Assembly (NCBI GenBank): GCA_963575745.1
Contig: CAUYUJ010000149.1
Span: forward strand, 1-64,000
Length of the DNA: 64,000 bases
Source of the DNA: Prorocentrum cordatum
Lineage: Eukaryota > Sar > Dinophyceae > Prorocentrales > Prorocentraceae
Direction: 5' to 3'
Position 1 is the first letter of the stretch, and the number at the start of each line of letters is the position of its first letter. A program made the translations under genes and the position numbers. This document shows positions 10,393-21,282 of this stretch, piece after piece. Below the pieces are notes generated by a model. The model saw nothing but the letters and a program-made list of their open reading frames with translations. It was not told the origin of the DNA and ran no database searches.

Positions 10393-10795
10393 GTGGTTGG
10401 AATTGGGGCATCGAGGGTCCACGGGACATTCCACATCCTCTTGTGGGTGCAAGAGCAGGATTGTTGTTTGGGTCGTCGAGGACCCACGAGACCTGCCACG
10501 TTTTTTTCGGGGGTGCGGAAGCAGAGAGAGACGCAATAGAGAGAGTTGTGGTTGGGTCGTCGAAGATCCACGACACTTGCCACGTCTTTTTTTGTTGGAG
10601 GACGAAGAGAAAGACGCCATAGACAGAGTTGGGTTTTGTTTGGTCGTCGAGGATCCACGAGACCTGCCACGTCTTTTTGTTGGTGTGGAAGCAGAGAGAG
10701 AGAGAGTTGTTTTTTGGTCGTAGAGGATCCACGAAACTTGCCACGTCTTTTGCTGTTGGTGTTGAAGCAGAGAGAGACGCCATAGACAGAGTTCG
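10393..10795. repeat. ~78-85 bp minisatellite, five copies
   Basis: Copies start near 10394, 10465, 10549, 10632 and 10710. Each has GGGTCGTCGAGGATCCACGA, then GACCTGCCACGTCTTTT, a GTTGG block and GAAGCAGAGAGAGACGCC. The minus-strand frames that repeat VDPRRPK-like words come from this period. Confidence 0.85.
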
Positions 10796-10850
10796 CCGCC
10801 GGGGGGGCCAGCGCGGATCCAAGAAATCCGCGCGGAGCGCCGAAAGTTGA
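10796..10850. repeat. Palindromic dispersed element, copy 2
   Basis: Near-exact copy of the right arm of the element at 6719-6851: CCAGCGCGGATCC, AAGAA, ATCCGCGCGGAGCG. By itself it folds into a GCGCGGAT / ATCCGCGC hairpin. Confidence 0.65.
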
Positions 10851-11084
10851 TTTTCATGGCGCTTTGTCTTTTTTGACTGTGGATCCGGCGAAGGAACCAA
10901 GTTCGGGGCAAACCAGGTCTGTAGTCGATCCCCTGCTCAGAGGAGGGTGGAAAGGGCTCGGGCTGGGGCCGCAGCCGCCTGCTCGTCGCGCCGAGGCTCG
11001 CGGGCGAAAGGCACACCCGTGGCCCGCAGTCGCGGCCTCGCGGGCCGTGCCCCTGATCGGCGGCGGCATCCGAGTCCTACCCCC

Positions 11085-11440
11085 ACCAGCCATCGATTCT
11101 CGTGCATCGATGGGGGGCAGGGGCAGGGCTCGCATGTCGCCGCGCGCTCGACGGATTCCGAACCCCGCAGTAGGGGGTCGGCCACAAGAAACCTTCCACA
11201 AGAAACCCAACCCTGAGACCCCAGGACGTCCATCCACTTTTGGTGTGGGAACGTCACGCTTTGTGGAGCAAAACCACCGAAACCCAAGAAACCCAGGGCA
11301 CCCTGGAGGCAAGCAAGGGGTTTCTGGGCATGGGGCTCCACTGTATCCCACCAGCCGTCGATTGCCCTGTATCGATGGGGGGGCGTGGGCAAGACTCACA
11401 CTTCGCCGCGTACTCGACGGACTCCGAGCCCTTCCCCCCG
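11085..11440. repeat. ~262-bp tandem duplication with internal dispersed repeat
   Basis: Blocks CCAGCCATCGATT, ATCGATGGGGGGC, TCGCCGCGCGCTCGACGG recur about 262 bp later (11347-11430) with scattered changes. The stretch between them (11166-11350) is the partner of 9411-9590. Confidence 0.6.
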
Positions 11441-11454
11441 CCGCCCAGCGAGTT

Positions 11455-11755
11455 ACCTCCTCCTCCTCCTCCTCCTCCTCCTCCTCCTCGTGCTCCTCCT
11501 CCTCCTCCTCCTCCTCCTTTTCCTCTCCTCCTCCTCCTCCTCCTCCTCCTCCTCCTCCTCCTCCTCCTAAACCTCCTCCTCCTCCTTCTCCTACACTCAT
11601 TCCCACTCCTACCCATCCTGCTCTTACGCAAGTTTTCAGGCCTCGAAAACTCCTCCTCCTCCTCCTCCTCCTCCTCCTCTCCTCCTCCTCCTCCTCCTCT
11701 CTCCTCCTCCTCCTCCTCCTCCTCCTCCTCTCCTCCTCTCCTGATCCTGATCCTG
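11455..11755. repeat. (CCT)n microsatellite, two blocks
   Basis: CTCCTC arrays at 11455-11595 and 11649-11745, joined by a short unique segment. Confidence 0.95.
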
Positions 11756-11775
11756 CTCCTCCGACTACTACTCCA

Positions 11776-14320
11776 TCCTTATTCCTTATTAGAATATACT
11801 CCTACTCCCCCCTCAGGCCGGCCATTAGGGGCCGCATCCGGGGGGTCCCATCCTAACCTGTAAAAAACAATACAAAATCAACATTTTTCTTATTTTTTCC
11901 TCTCGACATGGACGTCCTGTCGTCCACGGCGATAATCCATTGCAAAAAAAACCACAAAGAGCACACGCGCGCGTTCATGTCAGAATCCTACCGAACACCG
12001 TGTGTTTGCAAGCATTTCAACATAAAAACATCAAAAACCCAATGCTTTTTCACAAAAATTGTACAAATTTCCCGCCCGGGCTCTCTTGCTGAAATCATAG
12101 GAAAACCATAGGAATCTTAAGAATTCTGTCAAATCCAGCGATTTCACGTCATCGCGCGGTGCACTCGCGATGCTCTGTCATGCACCCAGGCCGCGAATCC
12201 TGTGCAAAAAATACCACAAAGAGCACACTCGCGCGTTCATGTCAGAATCCTACCGAACACCGTGTGTTTGCAAGCATTTCAACATAAAAACATCAAAAAC
12301 CCAATGCTTTTTCACAAAAATGCTTTGGGGTGTCCTGTCAGACCGTCGGGCTTCCTCCGGCCACCTCTGGCTTCCTGCGGTGTACCGGGCCATTCTCGAC
12401 TCGTCTGGCAATGCGTGCGCGGCATTCAACACGCGCTCGCCAGTTCCCGTCGGCAACCGCCATCGCGGCCGCATCAGCTGTACCAAACCGGCTGGCCGGT
12501 GTGACTTCGGCCCCCAGTTGTGCCAGCTTTGCTTCTTATGTTGTGGGAGGGCGGGTGGGACTGGGCATGCCATGCTTGACTCGCTCGAGCTGGCTAGCTT
12601 GACTCCTACTCCTACTCCTACTCCTACTCCTACTCCTATCCTTATTCCTTATTAGAATATACTCCTACTCCCCCCTCAGGCCGGCAGATAGGGGCCGCAT
12701 CCGGGTGGTCCCATCCTAACCTGTAAAAAAACAATACAAAATCAACATTTTCTTATTTTTTCCTCTCGACATGGACGTCCTGTCGTCCACGGCGATAATC
12801 CATTGCAAAAAATACCACAAAGAGCACACGCGCGCGTTCATGTCAGAATCCTACCGAACACCGTGTGTTTGCAAGCATTTCAACATAAAAACATCAAAAA
12901 CCCAATGCTTTTTCACAAAAAATTGTACAAATTTCCCGCCCGGGCTCTCTTGCTGAAATCATAGGAAAACCGTAGGAATCTTAAGAATTCTGTCAAATCC
13001 AGCGATTTCACGTCATCGCGCGGTGCACTCGCGATGCTCTGTCATGCACCCAGGCCGCGAATCCTGTGCAAAAAAATACCACAAAGAGCACACTCGCGCG
13101 TTCATGTCAGAATCCTACCGAACACCGTGTGTTTGCAAGCATTTCAACATAAAAACATCAAAAACCCAATGCTTTTTCACAAAAATGCTTTGGGGTGTCC
13201 TGTCAGACCGTCGGGTTTCCTCCGGCCACCTCTGGCTTCCTGCGGTGTACCGGGCCATTCTCGACTCGTCTGGCAATGCGTGCGCGGCATTCAACACGCG
13301 CTCGCCAGTTCCCGTCGGCAACCGCCATCGCGGCCGCATCAGCTGTACCAAACCGGCTGGCCGGTGTGACTTCGGCCCCCAGTTGTGCCAGCTTTGCTTC
13401 TTATGTTGTGGGAGGGCGGGTGGGACTGGGCATGCCATGCTTGACTCGCTCGAGCTGGCTAGCTTGACTCCTACTCCTACTCCTACTCCTATCCTTATTC
13501 CTTATTAGAATATACTCCTACTCCCCCCTCAGGCCGGCCATTAGGGGCCGCATCCGGGTGGTCCCATCCTAACCTGTAAAAAACAATACAAAATCAACAT
13601 TTTTCTTATTTTTTCCTCTCGACATGGACGTCCTGTCGTCCACGGCGATAATCCATTGCAAAAAATACCACAAAGAGCACACGCGCGCGTTCATGTCAGA
13701 ATCCTACCGAACACCGTGTGTTTGCAAGCATTTCAACATAAAAACATCAAAAACCCAATGTTTTTTTTTCACAAAAATTGTACAAATTTCCCGCCCGGGC
13801 TCTCTTGCTGAAATCATAGGAAAACCATAGGAATCTTAAGAATTCTGTCAAATCCAGCGATTTCACGTCATCGCGCGGTGCACTCGCGATGCTCTGTCAT
13901 GCACCCAGGCCGCGAATCCTGTGCAAAAAATACACAAAGAGCACACTCGCGCGTTCATGTCAGAATCCTACCGAACACCGTGTGTTTGCAAGCATTTCAA
14001 CATAAAAACATCAAAAACCCAATGCTCTTTCACAAAAATGCTTTGGGGTGTCCTGTCAGACCGTCGGGCTTCCTCCGGCCACCTCTGGCTTCCTGCGGTG
14101 TACCGGGCCATTCTCGACTCGTCTGGCAATGCGTGCGCGGCATTCAACACGCGCTCGCCAGTTCCCGTCGGCAACCGCCATCGCGGCCGCATCAGCTGTA
14201 CCAAACCGGCTGGCCGGTGTGACTTCGGCCCCCAGTTGTGCCAGCTTTGCTTCTTATGTTGTGGGAGGGCGGGTGGGACTGGGCATGCCATGCTTGACTC
14301 GCTCGAGCTGGCTAGCTTGA
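11776..14320. repeat. Three near-identical ~0.85-0.86 kb tandem units
   Basis: Units start at 11776, 12639 and 13492 (periods 863 and 853 bp) and end near 14320. Each begins TCCTTATTCCTTATTAGAAT. Each contains two copies of a ~115 bp block with GTTCATGTCAGAATCCTACC and GTGTTTGCAAGCATTTCAAC, about 263 bp apart. The units end in a (CTCCTA)n tail of different length, which accounts for most of the length difference. Only a handful of base changes separate units, so duplication is recent or homogenised. A 161-residue plus frame and a 107-residue minus frame are kept in all copies, but with so little divergence this is no proof of coding. Confidence 0.9.
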
Positions 14321-14640
14321 CCCCTCCCCCTACCCCCCCCCCCTGGACCTGGAGAGGGCGGGCCGAGCGTGGTCAGGGGGGTCTTTCTTGACTCCTGGAA
14401 GGGCCAAAAAACGACGACTCTCACGAGGATTCTGGCCCCGACGGGGGGAATCACTTTGGCCCCTCTGCTCTTCTTGAAAGCCAAAATCATTGATTTTACT
14501 ACGGTTTTGGCCTCATTTTGGCGCTCTGAGGGGGCCGCGCTCATCGTCCTTCATAGCAAAATCATTGTTTTTACGAAGGTTTTGGGCTCATTTTGTTCTT
14601 TTCAGGGGGCAGCTCGCACTGGCGCTTCCGAGGAGGTCGC
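14321..14640. other. Degenerate duplicated block, no gene
   Basis: Two diverged ~85 bp copies share a CAAAATCATTGTTTTTAC / CAAAATCATTGATTTTAC core followed by a GGTTTTGGCCTCATTTTG-type end (around 14480-14520 and 14555-14595). Confidence 0.5.
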
Positions 14641-14905
14641 AAGAGGCCCCAAGATGGCCCCAAGAGGCCCCCAGGAGGCGCCCAAAAGGCCTCCAAGAGG
14701 CCCCCCGGAGGCCCCCAAGAGGCCCCAAGAGGCCCCCAAGAGGCCCCCAAGAGGCCCCCAAGAGGCCCCCTGAGGCCCCAAGAGGCCCCCAAGCCCAAGA
14801 GGCCCCCTGAGGCCCCAAGAGGCCCCCAAGAGGCCCCCAAAAGGCCCCCAAGAGGCCCCCAAGAGGCCCCCAGAGGCTCCAAGAGGCCCCCAAGAGGCCC
14901 CACGA
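14641..14905. repeat. ~11-bp GGCCCCCAAGA minisatellite
   Basis: Tandem AAGAGGCCCCC units with occasional TG insertions. The minus-strand Gly-Leu-Leu-Gly-Ala-Ser-Trp frames and plus-strand Arg-Pro-Pro frames are produced by the unit. Confidence 0.9.
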
Positions 14906-15545
14906 GCCCGAACGACTCACACCAGGGCGAGGGGCCCGAACGACTCACACCACGAAGAGCCCGAACGACTCACACCACAACTCCCGAACGACACACCAGG
15001 ACGAGGCGCCCGAACGACTCACACCACGAGGAGCCCGAACGACTCACACCACGACGCGGGCCTCGAACGACTCACACCACGAGGAGCCCGAACGAGTCAC
15101 ACCAGGAGGAGGGGCAGCGCTCATACAAGCCACCACGAGGAGCCCAAACGACTCACACCACGACGAGGGCCCCGAACGACTCACACCACGAGGAGCCCGA
15201 ACGAGTCACACCAGGAGGAGGGGCCCGAACGACTCACACCAGGACGAGGGGCCCGAACGACTCACACCACGAGGAGCCCGAACGACTCACACCAGGACGA
15301 AGGCCCGAACGACTCACACCACGAAGAGCCCGAACGAGTCACACCAGGAGGAGGGGCCCGAACGACTCACACCAGGACGAGGGGCCCGAACAACTCACAC
15401 CACGAGAAGCCCGAACGACTCACACCAGGACGAAGAGCCCGAACGACTCACACCACGAAGAGCCCGAACGACTCACACCAGGAAGAAGGGCCCGAACGAC
15501 TCAGACCAGGACGAGAAACCCCAAACGACTCAAACCACGAGGAGC
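14906..15545. repeat. ~27-30 bp CGAACGACTCACACCA minisatellite
   Basis: More than 20 units of CGAACGACTCACACCA plus a variable AGGACGAGGGGCC / CGAGGAGCC part. A 371-residue plus frame crosses this and the previous array, but its words only mirror the DNA period, so I do not call it a gene. Confidence 0.9.
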
Positions 15546-15736
15546 GCTTTCTCTCCCTCCTCCTTCGCCTCGTCCTTCTCCCGCTCCCCCCAAGGAGGAT
15601 GTACAAGGAGGCGGGAGGAAGGAGGAACAGGGGAGATATGCGGGGCCAAGCGGACACACGCCTGAAAAACACGACTGTCGGCATGCTTCGCGAGAGTTGC
15701 TGCTGTGAGATGGGCTGGCGGGGATGCGCGAAGCGT

Positions 15737-16440
15737 AAAGAATTATTAGTCTTATTATTAGTAGTAGTAGTATTATTATTAGTATTATTATTCGTCTGCT
15801 TCTTCTTATTCGTATTCTTAGTATTATTGGTAATATTAATGCCATGGTTATTATTATTACTATTATTATTGTTACTCGTCTTCTGCATAGTATGATTCGT
15901 CGTCTTTTTATTATTCTCATTATTCATAGTATTATGATTAGTATGATTCTTAGTATTCGTATCCTTATTATTATTGATAACAGTTTGCTTAATATTATTA
16001 TTCGTCTTATTATTCTTAATAGTCGTCTTCGTATTCTTAGTATTATTCTTATTCGTATTAGTATGGTTCTTATTATTATTCGTATTGTTCGTATTAGTAT
16101 TATTCTTAATATTATCATTAGTATTATTATACTTCGTATTAGTATTATAATTAGCATTGTTCGTCCTCTTCTTCTTATTATGCGTAGTATTAGTATGTTT
16201 CTGATTAGTGTGCTTCTTAGTCTGTTTATTATTCTGCTTATTTGTATTATTATTAATGTTAGTATTATGCTGCTTCTGATTATTCTTCGTATCATTCTTC
16301 TGCTTCGTCTGCATGTTCTTCTTATTATTAGTATTATTAGTATTAATATTATTCTTATTCGTCGTCTTACTATTATTCGTTGTCGTATTCGTCTTATCCT
16401 TCTTCTTCTTCTTCTTAATATTATTACTATTATTCCTGCT
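15737..16440. repeat. AT-rich (TTA/TTC)n island
   Basis: About 700 bp of decayed ATT and TTC trinucleotides with GTA interruptions, ending in a TTC run and a CCT run (16400-16460). It lies directly at the 5' truncation point of the LINE remnant. Poly-Asn and poly-Ile frames are artefacts. Confidence 0.9.
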
Positions 16441-16472
16441 CCTCCTCCTCCTCCTCTTTATGCAGGGGGCTG

Positions 16473-18745
16473 GGCTAGATATATCGATGAAGACGACGGT
16501 GGTAGCCAGCACCACCCGATTGGCAGAGGACATCGCCACAGGCCTCAGGAAGAACGGGGTCCCCGCCACCGCGAAGGTAAGGTTCACGGACCTCGGGGTG
16601 GACTGCAACGCCGCTCGAGCTCGCAATAGGTTGCGAGGCGGGCAAAGGATGCAGAGCGGCGCCCGCAGAGCAGGGGCCATCATGCGTATGAGACGCCACG
16701 CCCGCCTCAAGAAGGTGACGCGCGGGCTCTAGGGTACTGGAGCCGAGGCGGAGGGCGCCTACGGTCACCAGGCGCACGGCCTCCCGCACTACGAGGTGCT
16801 CAGGCTGAGAAGGCAGGCAGCGAGGGCTGCTGCTGGAAAGGGTCCTGGGCGCTGCCTCACCACGACGCTGGCGATCGCCTGCGGTCGTGCCGGCCCAGCG
16901 AAGACGATCCAGGGGGAGCAGCTGGCGGCCTGGCTCGACCTCTGGGCTGGACACCCTGAGCTCCACCCGAGGATCGAGCGCTCATGGGCGAAGATTGCCC
17001 CACGCCTCCAGGCCGCGGGGGCTCAGCGTTGGCCGCTGGTGCGTGGCCCGCTATCGGCGACGGTGGCGACCCTCCACGATGCGGGGTGGAGGGCCCCACG
17101 CCCAGACCGATGGATCACCGACTCCGAGGCCGAGTGGCGCCTCCCACACTCGTCAAGCCCCGAGTTCTGCGACATGCTCGCCAGCCTCCCCGTGCTGCTG
17201 GACGAGTTCGAGGAGAGCATCGATCGCAGGCTGTGGGCGGGCGCATCCCGCCACCAGAGTGGCGACGACCTGGCCGCGTGGGGTGCCGACACGCTCCTCG
17301 TGCAGAGGGAGCAGCGGCGCTTCGAGGCCAATGGCGACGACGACCTCTGGGCGCTCAACCTTGCCGTCGTCACAGGCGCCCAGTGGACCAGAGACAGGCA
17401 GGAGGAGGCGGGCTACGAGCTCGAGTCCCTGCTGTGTGCGCGCGCTGCGGAAAAGAAAAAGAGAGCTTGTTTCACAGAATATGGTCTTGTGAGTGCAACG
17501 CAGGACATCCAGATTCTGATAAGTCCAGTCATCTGCTACCGAGTGCGGAGGCTGGGCACGAATCGTCTCCGTCTCTGTGGCTACGTGGCCTACCTAGTAA
17601 GGCTGAGACTACCCCCACCTTCGACCTCGACCTCCCTCCCCACCGTTTCGAATTCGGTAGTTTCTACCTGGCCCTGAGGGACCAAGACGGCTACCTCACC
17701 GTTTTTGGAGACGGGTCAGGGGGAAGGTTTTCCGATGACCCCCGCAGAAGACGAGTTGGCTCGGGGATCGTGGCCCTCGAGGCTCTCTCAGCAGGTGCCT
17801 GGCGCCCCGTGGCGGGTGTTGCGTGCGGGGTCGCGGGAGCCAAACAGACGGTTCCCCGAGCGGAGCTCACCGCCTTTGCTGAAGCCCTCGAGTGTTCCAG
17901 AGGTCCCCTGAGGTTTGTGTCCGATCAGAAGCCGATTGTGGATGGTTGGGCCAGAGGTCGGCATAAGTCGTGGTCGTTCAGGTTTGGGAATGCCGACCTC
18001 TGGGCCAGGATCGGCAAGGCTGCGCGCGAGCGTAACCCCGACCCCATCCTAGTCTGTTGGACCCCCTCCCACTTGGAGGCCCAGGACATCAGGTCCGAAA
18101 GGGAGTGGTTCTGGGCGGTAGGGAATGAGTGTGCTGACGAGCTGGCTGGCAGAGCGGCCGCTTCGTCGTGGTCCGATTTCGTCACGGCCTGTCCCGCCAC
18201 GGACCAGCGAGGCATTGAAGCTTTCCTGGTGAGGAGGCGGGCGCGGCGAGCGCTCGCGGATGTGATCCAGGCTGATCCGTGGACCGCGTCGCGCCCCTCG
18301 GCCCTCCGCCCTGCCCGCCCCCCCCAAGTTCGTGCTGGCGTTGAGAGCGTCCCAGCATGATTGGCGACGGGTCGGCTCCAAGTTTTACTGCAGGGCCTGT
18401 CAGGTTCTCTTGAACAGAGAGCGCGTCTTCTAGGCCGCCCATAGCTCTTGCACCCAGGCTGCCCCCAAGCATAGTATAGTCCCGTTGTTGGGGAGGCGTG
18501 TGATAGGGGGCCAGGAGTTGCATGATTCCCACTCCCTCCAGCATTGGGGGCTATATCATCTGACGTTTTGCTCCAAGTGCGGTCGTACAGCCACGACAGA
18601 CCCCAGGCATTTGGTTTCGTCGTGTGACCTCCCCACAGCCAAGGGAAGGCAGAATATGGCGAGAATTAAGAGGGGGGAGTACCCCCACCCCAGCGGGCCG
18701 CCAAAGTCGGTCCGAGCTGCTGCCATCGCCGATCTGCAGCAGTAA
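16473..18745 (+). pseudogene. LINE-type retrotransposon 3' half: zf-RVT-like motif, RNase H, terminal Cys/His domain
   Basis: This is the C-terminal part of a non-LTR retrotransposon polyprotein; endonuclease and reverse transcriptase are missing (5' truncation at the microsatellite). Frame 2 begins near KTTVVASTTRLAEDI and has an in-frame TAG at 16730. It continues through ELHPRIERSW and RWPLVRGPLSATVATLHDAG. Near 17435 a one-base loss moves reading to frame 1, giving CARCGKEKESLFHRIWSC, like the zinc-binding motif after plant-type LINE transcriptases. RNase H follows with its acidic set: D in FGDGSGG, E in TVPRAELTAF, D in VSDQKPIVDGW, D in GNECADELAG, plus H in CWTPSHLE. A C8 run near 18320 shifts back to frame 2, where a TAG lies at 18431. 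The end has HDSHSL and FCSKCGRTATTDPRHLVSSC. It cannot make a full protein as written. Confidence 0.85.
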
Positions 18746-18795
18746 GCGAGTGGAGTCCCGACATTCGCCGTCGTTCACCCCAACGTTCCCAACGT

Positions 18796-18857
18796 TCCTC
18801 CTCCTCCTCCTCCTCCTCCTCCTCCTCCTCCTCCTCCTCCTCCTCCTCCTCCTCCTC

Positions 18858-18881
<24 letters not shown>
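18796..18881. repeat. (CCT)n microsatellite at the LINE 3' side
   Basis: A pure CCT array followed by C10 and a looser CTCCTC-rich stretch to about 19000. It begins ~50 bp after the LINE stop codon, so the retroelement fragment is bracketed by microsatellites on both sides. Confidence 0.95.
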
Positions 18882-18890
<9 letters not shown>

Positions 18891-19119
18891 TCTGCTCCCC
18901 CTCCTCCTGCTCCCCTCTGCCTCCTTCTCCTCCTCTTGCTTCTCCTCCACGTCCTTCTCCCCCCTCCTCCTCCTCCTCTCTCATCCACCTCCTCCACCCT
19001 GCCCCCCCCCTCGTTGTCATCTTCGTCGCTCTCAGGGTCGGCGGCAACGGCCGTAAGGCCTTCGCAAGAAGCACCGGGATCGAACTCCGAGGTATCGCTC
19101 GGGGGCGTCTTCGAAGCAG

Positions 19120-19420
19120 TCTGAAGACTCTTGGAGTCTCGTGGGGCATCTTTCAGCCCGATGTTGGACCTCTTCGGGGCCTCTTGCGAGCTTCCTGGGG
19201 GCTCGCTGACTGTCTCGGGTGTCCTATATTGGGGCGGAGAGCTCTACATGTCACTTCGAGCTCCCCCTCTTGGGGCCATATCGGGCTCCTCCTGGGGCCC
19301 ACTTCGGCCGTCTTGGGCGCCTCGCCTCCTGGACAGTCTTGGGACTCTTTTTCGTTCACAAGAGGCTGGAAGCGGCTCCTGAGCGTTTGGTTGCGCTCCT
19401 CGGGCACTGGACGTGCTCCT
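19120..19420. repeat. Degenerate TCTTGGGGCC-type repeat
   Basis: Diverged copies of the TCTTGGGCCGTCTTGG family that is tandem at 29430-30835. It lies on the 3' side of the gene at 19487-20082. A matching degenerate block lies on the other side at 20205-20480. Confidence 0.55.
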
Positions 19421-19486
19421 AGGCTAGTGGCTGCTGCTCCTCAGCGGAAGCTGCGGGCCCCTTGTTGCCCCAGCACGAGTCCCCGC

Positions 19487-20082
19487 TCACAACGCCTCGC
19501 ACTCGCTTTCATCCTGGTCGACCCCTGCTGTCTGGAGTTCCGCTTCTGCTTGAGCCCTGTCCCTCGCGTCGATCTCCTTCATGATATCGGCTTTCAGATC
19601 CGCCAGCATCTGCTGCTGTTGAGCCCTTTCCCTCAAGCACGGGTACCTCTTAACGAGCTGCGTCGTGTACTTCACGAGCATTCCGGACGTAACAGCTGCG
19701 GTACCGCCTCCAGCGATAGCACCCGCGATGGGCGTGCCCAACACGGTGGCCGTGGCGCCGACGGTACCGACGGTGAGCGCGGCGCCGGTCTGGGCGAGGT
19801 ACAGCCTGAACTTCCTGGTCCTGCAGTTCTTGCAGTTTGTCTGGACCGTCGTGTTGGCGCCCTGGGCCGCGGCAGCCTCGTCCGCCTGCTCGGCCTCCAG
19901 CCGGTCCACCCGCTCTTGCAGCCGGCGGAGCTGGCCCTTGATCTCGGACAGCTCCTGTGGGCCCTGTGGGCCTTCACCACCCCGGGGTGCGCACCTGCGC
20001 CGAGCTCCAGGGCAAGGCTCCCGCGATCTGCGAGGGAGGTACGAGCAAGGAGCGCGAGCGCCGCGAAGACCACAAGCGTCAT
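19487..20082 (-). CDS. Putative secreted or membrane protein with coiled coil and Gly/Ala-rich segment
   Basis: I do not recognise the family. From the ATG at 20082 the product starts MTLVVFAALALLARTSLADR, a good signal peptide. A one-base loss near 20025, beside a CCCCGGGG run, moves reading to the frame that continues GEGPQGPQELSEIKGQL. Then come a coiled-coil segment (LRRLQERVDRLEAEQADE), a CKNCRTRKFR motif, a hydrophobic Gly/Ala-rich stretch (TVGTVGATATVLGTPIAGA) that could cross a membrane, and a charged Gln-rich helix (QQQQMLADLKADIMKEIDA). The stop is at 19487-19489. A spliced-leader-like relic lies 96 nt upstream (20179-20199). Either the frameshift is a sequence error or the gene is newly broken. 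Secretory routing is inferred from the N-terminus only. Confidence 0.6.
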
Positions 20083-20178
20083 GGCACCGACCGCAACCAG
20101 GCGGCAAAGCGCGAACTCCTGTAGCGAACGCCGCAGATTTCCTGTGAGCGGCGAAGCTTGGGCCTTGGGCCGACGTGG

Positions 20179-20199
20179 CTCGAGCCGAAATGGCGGCGC
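20179..20199 (-). promoter_or_regulatory. Spliced-leader relic upstream of the 20082 ATG
   Basis: On the minus strand this 21-mer matches the dinoflagellate spliced leader (core GTAGCCATTTTGGCTCAAG) at 16 of 21 positions, with the ATTTCGGCTCGAG end well kept. It is probably a fossil of a trans-spliced mRNA that was copied back into DNA. Confidence 0.65.
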
Positions 20200-20204
20200 A
20201 GGAA

Positions 20205-20480
20205 CAATCTTGGGACTCTTGGGCCGTCTTGGAGCCCACTCAGGGCCTCGTAGGCCGTCTTGGAGGCTGCTTAGAGCCCAGAAGCGGATATGCTAGAAGT
20301 GCGCGCCTTCCTCCGAGGATGACACGATGTTGACCCTCTTTGGGTCCTCTGGAGGGCCTTCCGAAGCGCTTCTGGGGCGGGTTGCAAAACTCCTGGGCCG
20401 CGTTGAAGCCATCTTGGGCCATCTTAGAGCGTTCGCGGGCCGTCTCGGGGGCCTCGTCGGCCCTCTTCGGTGCCTCTTGG
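20205..20480. repeat. Degenerate GGCCGTCTTGGAG repeat
   Basis: Repeated GGGCCGTCTTGGAGCC-type words with strong divergence, the same family as 19120-19420 and 29430-30835. Confidence 0.55.
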
Positions 20481-20546
20481 GGTCCTACCCTTTTTGCTCG
20501 CCGCAGTTCAGCGAGGGCAACAGCTCGGAGGAAAAACTCATCCAAT

Positions 20547-20754
20547 GGCGGCTGCCTGCATAAACAGGCCTCTGCTGAGAAAGACTCCGATGGCTCAGAC
20601 CACACGGGGGGGTAATGTGAAGACCCCCGATGGCTCAGACAACACGGGGGGCGGATGAGAAGAACACCGATGGCTCAGAGCACACGGGGAGCCAATACCA
20701 CAGCAGGAGCCCGAAAGGCTTCGAAGCGGTTGCCTGCATAAGCGGGCCTCTGCT
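20547..20754. repeat. 40-bp minisatellite inside a ~30-bp direct repeat
   Basis: The sequence TGCCTGCATAAACAGGCCTC (in 20547-20576) recurs as TGCCTGCATAAGCGGGCCTC (in 20726-20754). Between them are three copies of a CCGATGGCTCAGACCACACG-type unit about 40 bp apart (near 20587, 20628 and 20668). The outer pair could be a target duplication or an older tandem unit. Confidence 0.6.
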
Positions 20755-20760
20755 ATTTCT

Positions 20761-20960
20761 ATGTATATATGCAATTACATATGTGCATGCAGATGCATAA
20801 ACATATACATAAACATATACATATATATATATAGGCCTAGACGTAAACATTTGCATATGTATATGCATATTCATATACATATGCATATACATACGCACAT
20901 ACACATACGCTTACATATACATATACATATGCAGATGCATATGCATATGCATGTCACCAG
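20761..20960. repeat. (ATACAT)n microsatellite
   Basis: Alternating purine-pyrimidine ACATAT/GCATAT array, the same type as 26512-27765. It precedes the composite satellite. Confidence 0.9.
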
Positions 20961-21240
20961 AACCCACGCCACTGGAACCCCCCCCCCCCTCCCAGGCAAA
21001 TCAGGCGTTCTGAGGCGGTTTCTAAGGTAATCCAATGGTTTTAGAAGCAAATCTACGCCACCACAACCCCCCCACCCTCCCACGCCACCAGAACCCACGC
21101 CACCGGACCCCTTCCCTCCCCCCCCGCCACCAGAACCCACGCAACCGGACCCCCCCCCATCGCCCCCATCCTCCCCCTCCCCGGCAAAGCAACCCTGGTC
21201 ACCCCCACCCCCTGAAACTCACACGCCCGATCGGCGGATT
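20961..21240. repeat. CCACGCCACCAGAACC minisatellite, degenerate
   Basis: Four or five imperfect copies of ACGCCACCGGACCC with C-rich spacers, embedded in a short unique sequence. Confidence 0.6.
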
Positions 21241-21282
21241 TACATATAAATATACATACACATACACGTATAAATACCTATA

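Noticed and set aside
11908-14391. Conserved 161-residue frame in each 0.86 kb unit as a gene
   Set aside because: Copies are too similar for conservation to mean selection, and another strand is open too. Kept only as a note in the repeat.
14906-15545. Regular repeat-spacer pattern that resembles a CRISPR array
   Set aside because: Spacers are not unique but variants of the same unit, there are no cas genes, and the DNA is eukaryotic.
14593-15708. 371-residue frame with repeated RTTHT and PNDSHHEEPERLTP words
   Set aside because: The words follow the 11-bp and 27-30 bp DNA periods exactly; there is no non-repetitive coding block.
18551-19149. Poly-Gly, poly-Glu and poly-Arg frames beside the LINE
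   Set aside because: Encoded by the CCT array.
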